A DNA stretch of 64,000 bases from Alkalibacterium sp. AK22. GTDB taxonomy: Bacteria > Bacillota > Bacilli > Lactobacillales > Carnobacteriaceae_A. Every line of letters begins with the position of its first letter. Position 1 is the stretch's first letter. Of this stretch, positions 60,316 through 64,000 are shown piece by piece. The notes beneath the pieces are model-generated. The model worked only from the letters and a program-made list of their open reading frames with translations. It did no database searches and was not told the DNA's origin. The translations under genes and the position numbers were made by a program. Where the stretch lies: contig NZ_JANL01000036.1 in assembly GCF_000585255.1 (NCBI RefSeq), positions 1 through 64,000 on the forward strand, written 5' to 3'.

Positions 60316-60401
60316 TGCCATGCTGTATAGTGCTTTCTTCGTCTAATATACTTTCCACTGCCATGCTGTATAGTGCTTTCTTCGTCTAATATACTTTCCA
60401 C
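60316..60401. repeat. Two perfect 43-bp tandem repeats in a leader
   Basis: Copies at 60316-60358 and 60359-60401 are identical. They lie between the -10 element and the ribosome site of the hydrolase gene at 59517-60284. The length is not a multiple of three, so they are not coding. Confidence 0.9.
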
Positions 60402-60402
60402 C

Positions 60403-60432
60403 ATTATATACTTTCCTTCTGAGCACTTCTAA
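60403..60432 (-). promoter_or_regulatory. Promoter of the hydrolase gene
   Basis: TATAAT (60408-60403) and TTAGAA (60432-60427) on the minus strand, 18-base gap. This gives a leader of about 110 bases made largely of the tandem repeats. Confidence 0.65.
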
Positions 60433-60584
60433 GAAGACGCTGGGACCTGTTCCTTTATATGACGATTCTTGAAAAAAATGCAAGTAAGGAATGGCTGAAT
60501 TTATATTCATTTCACCCTCTGATATGTTTAATAAAACAGATCATAAGCACGCTCAAATTTAAAGTAATTTACTAAAAGAAATAA

Positions 60585-60614
60585 TTACCTAATTAAGTTG
60601 CATAATGATACAAT
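60585..60614 (+). promoter_or_regulatory. Promoter of the GGDEF gene
   Basis: TTACCT (60585-60590) and TACAAT (60609-60614) with an 18-base gap. Apart from this, the AT-rich gap (60433-60704) holds nothing recognisable. Confidence 0.5.
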
Positions 60615-60704
60615 ATAAGTAAATTCCCATATTTTAAAAATTGAGTCAAGTAATCCCGATATTACCCGACGGGCTTGCTTCACCTTGGAGACGAGGAATT
60701 ATTT

Positions 60705-62222
60705 ATGATGATACATATGCTCAGTGCCTACCTATTTTTTGCTGTTTTAATGACTCTCTTTTTCTGCTCCTATGTGATGATGCGTTCCAATATCTCTTAC
60801 ATGAAATATTTCTTCTGGTTCTGCCTGGGCCTCAGTATTTATCTGCTTGGCTACATGATGGAACTGCACAGTATTGAGCTGGCAGATATGATTTTCTGGA
60901 ATCAGATCCAATACATTGCGATCCCTTTTATTCCAACCTTATGGCTACTGGTCTCTACGTCCTATCTGCAGCGAGATCGTTACCTAAACAGAACTCAACT
61001 CATTGTTCTGCTGCTTGTCCCCGTTCTGACAGCTCTGATCCGTCTGACCAACACCTGGCACCAGTTATTTTATTCTTCGATGGAAATAATGGCCTATCCA
61101 GCAGGACGCTTTCTGTCATTAGGCAAAGGTCCATGGTATTACATCCATACCCTTCACAGCAGTCTGGTCACTGGTTTGATCCTGACTTTACTTATTAAGG
61201 ATTTTAAGAAAGGACACAAGGAAAATAACCGACGCAATCTGCTGCTGCTTATTGCTCTTGTGGTTCCATACGCCGGTATGACAATGATCCTGTCTGGCAC
61301 CTGGATATCTGCTCTTGACTATACTGCCCTGGTCCTTCCACTTTCTTTGATTTTGATCATGATTTCTATTTATACCTACGACTTTCTGGAAGTCAAAAGC
61401 CTGGCTCGGGCACGTATTTTTGAAGAAGGAGCTGATGCGATGCTCGTTTTAGATTTGTCCAATAATGTCCTTGATTATAACCTCCAGGCCGTCAGCCTCT
61501 TCCAAAAGCTGGACATTGATCTCACTGGTTCTAGCCTGAAGAATCTTTTGCTTAAGCGTGCTTCTCTGCAGGAAAAAATAGCCAGTAATGTAGTCGAAAC
61601 CTTTATGACTCCTGACCAGCGGATATATGAAATAATGACCTGGCCCATGAATAACCGCAATGAGCGTCCATTAGCCTATATCAAAATCATTTCCGACATT
61701 ACCGAACGTAAAAAGATGATGCTTCAGCTTCAGCAAATGGCCCGGATCGATGAGCTTAGCCAGCTCTATAACCGGCGTTACTTCATGGAACTATTCGAAG
61801 AATCCTACAAGTTGTCAGAAGAAAAGTCCGAACCGCTGATCTTGCTGATGCTTGACTTGGACCGATTTAAACTGATCAATGATACTTGGGGGCACGGAGG
61901 AGGAGATCTGGTCATTAGAAAATTCAGCCGCCTGCTTAAAGAGCACTTTCCAGAAGCGCCTATTGGACGCTTAGGGGGCGAAGAATTTGCGGTACTGCTG
62001 AATAAAAGTTTAACTGTTGAAACATTTAACACAGTGGAACAATTTAGGATAGCTTTTGAAAATCAAACACTTTTTTACAATGAGCTGCCTATTCGAGCCA
62101 CCACCAGTATTGGTATATGTGAGAAAACTGATGCGGTTTCAAGCCCCGGAGCCATGCTTCTGGATGCCGATAAAAAGCTGTACAAAGCAAAACTAGAAGG
62201 CAGAAATCAAGTGGTATGCTAG
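60705..62222 (+). CDS. Membrane-bound GGDEF diguanylate cyclase
   Basis: Makes c-di-GMP from two GTP. The 505 residues have an N-terminal seven-helix module (about residues 1-230) of the histidine-kinase N-terminal 7TM type, a PAS-like middle (235-330) and a GGDEF domain with GGEEF at 424-428 and the DLDRFKLINDTWGHGGGD segment, so it is likely active. There is no RxxD inhibitory site before the motif. The start is ATG at 60705 (GAGG upstream); an in-frame TTG at 60675 is less likely. Ends at a bidirectional terminator. Confidence 0.9.
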   Translation: MMIHMLSAYLFFAVLMTLFFCSYVMMRSNISYMKYFFWFCLGLSIYLLGYMMELHSIELADMIFWNQIQYIAIPFIPTLWLLVSTSYLQRDRYLNRTQLIVLLLVPVLTALIRLTNTWHQLFYSSMEIMAYPAGRFLSLGKGPWYYIHTLHSSLVTGLILTLLIKDFKKGHKENNRRNLLLLIALVVPYAGMTMILSGTWISALDYTALVLPLSLILIMISIYTYDFLEVKSLARARIFEEGADAMLVLDLSNNVLDYNLQAVSLFQKLDIDLTGSSLKNLLLKRASLQEKIASNVVETFMTPDQRIYEIMTWPMNNRNERPLAYIKIISDITERKKMMLQLQQMARIDELSQLYNRRYFMELFEESYKLSEEKSEPLILLMLDLDRFKLINDTWGHGGGDLVIRKFSRLLKEHFPEAPIGRLGGEEFAVLLNKSLTVETFNTVEQFRIAFENQTLFYNELPIRATTSIGICEKTDAVSSPGAMLLDADKKLYKAKLEGRNQVVC

Positions 62223-62287
62223 CTTTTCTTTGCTCACCCATTTTTTCTCCAGCGAAACCGCAAAGATTTTTCCTTTATGATACCCAT

Positions 62288-62334
62288 AAAAGCGGCAGTG
62301 AGTTAACTCACTAGTTAACTCACTGCCGCTTTTA
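62288..62334. terminator. Bidirectional terminator between the GGDEF and exoA genes
   Basis: AAAAGCGGCAGTGAGTTAACT pairs with its complement, flanked by A-run and T-run. Confidence 0.93.
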
Positions 62335-62373
62335 TTATAGTTTTATCTTTTTTTAACCGATTGGCAATCAGAT

Positions 62374-63207
62374 TTAAACGCCCATTTCAATCTCTAGTAC
62401 TAAAGGCGTATGATCCTGACGGTCTCCCGAATCAATCATAGCCGAACGACTGACCTTGTCAGCGAGCCGTTCACTTACCAGCCAGTAGTCGATTCTCCAG
62501 CCGGAATTGTTGATCTTGCTTGTTTTAGCCCGTTGGTTCCACCAAGAATACTGGCCAGTGATGTCTCCGTGAAGGTGACGGAAGGTATCTATAAAGCCTC
62601 GGGAAAGAAGATGAGTAAAGCCTACTCGCTCTTCATCTGTAAAGCCGGCTGAGCGGCGATTGCGGTCAGGATGAGCCAGGTCTATTTCTTTATGTGCTAC
62701 ATTGAAATCTCCCGTGGCTAGCACAGGCTTTTTGCTGTCCAGCTCTGTGAGATAAGCAGCATACTTCTCATCCCATTTCTGGCGTTCATTCAGACGAACA
62801 AGATTAGATCCTGAGTTTGGCGTATAGACCTGAGTCACATAAAACTGTTCGAACTCCAGAGTAATAATCCGACCTTCTGCATCCATCGTATCCGGCGCTC
62901 CTATCTTTGGAAAATCGGCTGATGGCTGAAGGTCCTTTTTATAGAGAAACATAGTTCCCGCATAGCTTTTTCTAGCTGGTTCTTCTGACACGTTCCATAC
63001 ATAGTCATAACCAGGAAACAATGTTTCTAGAATAGCCTTGTGTTTCTTTGACGGTCCAGTCCTAGGCAGTTTAGTTTCCTGAATGGCCAAGATATCCGGG
63101 TCTTCTTCAATAATCGTCTGTATGACTTCTCTTGACATCAAAGCTCTTGCAGAGTCGCTGGTCAGTGTTGCATTTAGTGAATCGATATTCCATGTAATAA
63201 GTTTCAC
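62374..63207 (-). CDS. exoA: Exodeoxyribonuclease III
   Basis: AP endonuclease and 3'-5' exonuclease in base excision repair. The 277 residues begin KLITWNIDSLNA and carry QETKLP, GDFNVAHKEIDLAHP, WRIDYWLVSERL and the terminal GDRQDHTPLVLEI. These are the metal-binding and catalytic motifs of the ExoIII/APE family. An AAAGGGG site precedes the ATG. Monocistronic. Confidence 0.95.
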   Translation of the reverse strand: MKLITWNIDSLNATLTSDSARALMSREVIQTIIEEDPDILAIQETKLPRTGPSKKHKAILETLFPGYDYVWNVSEEPARKSYAGTMFLYKKDLQPSADFPKIGAPDTMDAEGRIITLEFEQFYVTQVYTPNSGSNLVRLNERQKWDEKYAAYLTELDSKKPVLATGDFNVAHKEIDLAHPDRNRRSAGFTDEERVGFTHLLSRGFIDTFRHLHGDITGQYSWWNQRAKTSKINNSGWRIDYWLVSERLADKVSRSAMIDSGDRQDHTPLVLEIEMGV

Positions 63208-63357
63208 TGTTATTCCCCTTTTTCGCTGATAGTTTTCACGTGTTCTATTTTACCACAAAGAAACTACTCCTTTAAGCAGTGTACTCAGCAGCCTCATCTG
63301 GTTATCTTCAAAGTAAAATATCCTTATCAACTATAGATAACTACGGATAGTAAAAAT

Positions 63358-63393
63358 AAGCGCCCCGTTTATCCAAGAGATAAACAGAACGCT
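63358..63393 (-). terminator. Terminator of the partial methyltransferase-family gene
   Basis: GTTTATC pairs with GATAAAC inside an AGCG/CGCT outer stem; a T-run follows on the minus strand. Confidence 0.7.
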
Positions 63394-63437
63394 GGCATCC
63401 ACAGACCTACTTCGCTAGTTTTGCACTGTACAAAAAG

Positions 63438-64000
63438 TCAGTAAAGAAAAGGGATGACTTTTTTTGTTTCTTTTTGATACTCTTTGTACCTTTCCCCAAA
63501 AGAAGCAATCAGTATTTTTTCTTCTGTATGGATACGGTACAAAAATGCTGCTGCCGGGAGTAAAAAAGCCGACAAGGAAGCTACTGGATGAGAGTAAACA
63601 ACTGCTACTCCCAAAAAGGAGACTAGTTCACCTGTATAGGAAGGGTGCCTGACTAGACCGTAGAGTCCATCACACTTCAAATCCGTTCCTTCCGGTACAC
63701 CTACATTAACTGAAAATGAAATACCTAGCTGCCGTATAGCTGTAAATCTCAGGCCAACCCCAAGCAAAACCAACAGAACTCCAAAGTATCTGAACCAGTT
63801 AAATGAAGCCTGGAAAGCGGCTTCCGCTGTCGGATCAAGAAACACCGGCCCCATTACCCCAAAAATAATAAGGGTGAGAATGATCAGCTTACTTTTGTTT
63901 TCCTTATTGGCTTTACTTGTTCCTTTATTCAGTCCAAAGAAGACAAAAGTCTCCATCAGAACCCAGATCCCGACACTTACTGTAAATAATACATGTCCAT
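63438..64000 (-). CDS. Isoprenylcysteine carboxyl methyltransferase family protein, 5' end cut off
   Basis: A polytopic membrane protein of the ICMT/phospholipid methyltransferase-like family. The C-terminal part carries GLYGLVRHPSYTGELVSFLG and RIHTEEKILIASFGERYKEYQKETKKVIPFLY, the diagnostic SAM-binding methyltransferase end. The ATG at 63956 is not the start: the frame remains open to the window edge and adds a further transmembrane segment (GHVLFTVSVGIWVL), so the true start is beyond 64000. The substrate of bacterial members is mostly unknown. Confidence 0.85.
   Translation of the reverse strand, partial: GHVLFTVSVGIWVLMETFVFFGLNKGTSKANKENKSKLIILTLIIFGVMGPVFLDPTAEAAFQASFNWFRYFGVLLVLLGVGLRFTAIRQLGISFSVNVGVPEGTDLKCDGLYGLVRHPSYTGELVSFLGVAVVYSHPVASLSAFLLPAAAFLYRIHTEEKILIASFGERYKEYQKETKKVIPFLY

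Noticed and set aside
1-64000. tRNA, rRNA, CRISPR or insertion-sequence features
   Set aside because: No cloverleaf, rRNA-like, spaced-repeat or transposase sequence was recognised on either strand by eye.

Overview
The window looks like chromosomal DNA of a low-to-moderate GC Firmicute of the order Lactobacillales, most likely the Carnobacteriaceae (Alkalibacterium/Marinilactibacillus-like). This is inferred from strong AGGAGG ribosome sites, short T-run hairpin terminators, a block with Bacillus-type yut/yui/yun genes, the HisZ plus short-HisG type of histidine operon, YdbC, YwbE, and a heliorhodopsin together with c-di-GMP enzymes. No rRNA, tRNA, CRISPR array, insertion sequence or prophage was recognised.

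Layout. 1-9945: housekeeping genes (ROK sugar kinase, cyclophilin, YuiD, YumC-type ferredoxin/flavodoxin reductase, YutG, the yutD-yutF-TIGR01906 operon, YunD, the YtnP lactonase, cardiolipin synthase). 9946-10575: gene-poor stretch with a possible membrane-protein relic. 10576-20278: RNase HI, an aldo-keto reductase, and the complete histidine pathway: hisZGDCBHAF(IE) as one overlapping operon, with hisJ and ydbC divergent. 20575-25085: a cation diffusion facilitator and an opposing yeiH/GDPD/5'-nucleotidase operon. 25310-28809: an extended TspO-like protein with UvsE, a 47-residue membrane peptide and an EAL phosphodiesterase. 28925-34882: cell-envelope and redox genes (VanY, CapA-like, hydrolase, OYE flavoenzyme, unknown beta-rich protein, YwbE). 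35211-35993: heliorhodopsin. 36099-44289: YjiH-like membrane protein, twin cold-shock genes, Dus, and two paralogous SH3-barrel exported proteins flanking a Gfo/Idh oxidoreductase. 44767-52449: a second TspO-like protein, a zinc-ribbon protein, photolyase, an E1-like/acyl-amino-acid-synthase-like pair and an HD-GYP protein. 52644-64000: a giant alpha/alpha-barrel sugar enzyme with a mutarotase-like partner, an AlkC-like repair protein, MgtC behind a Mg2+ (M-box) riboswitch with a leader peptide ORF, a hydrolase with a 43-bp tandem repeat in its leader, a GGDEF cyclase, exonuclease III, and a methyltransferase-family protein cut by the window edge.

How the genes work together. The his operon makes histidine from PRPP and ATP, with HisJ supplying the phosphatase step. 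c-di-GMP synthesis (GGDEF) and two degradation types (EAL, HD-GYP) are all present. Several genes point to life under light: heliorhodopsin, photolyase, UvsE and two TspO-family proteins. The most novel-looking loci are the FeeM/LuxI-like acyltransferase coupled to a ThiF-like adenylyltransferase, the heliorhodopsin, the paralogous SH3-barrel pair in which one copy has lost its likely active-site residues, and the riboswitch-controlled small ORF in front of mgtC.
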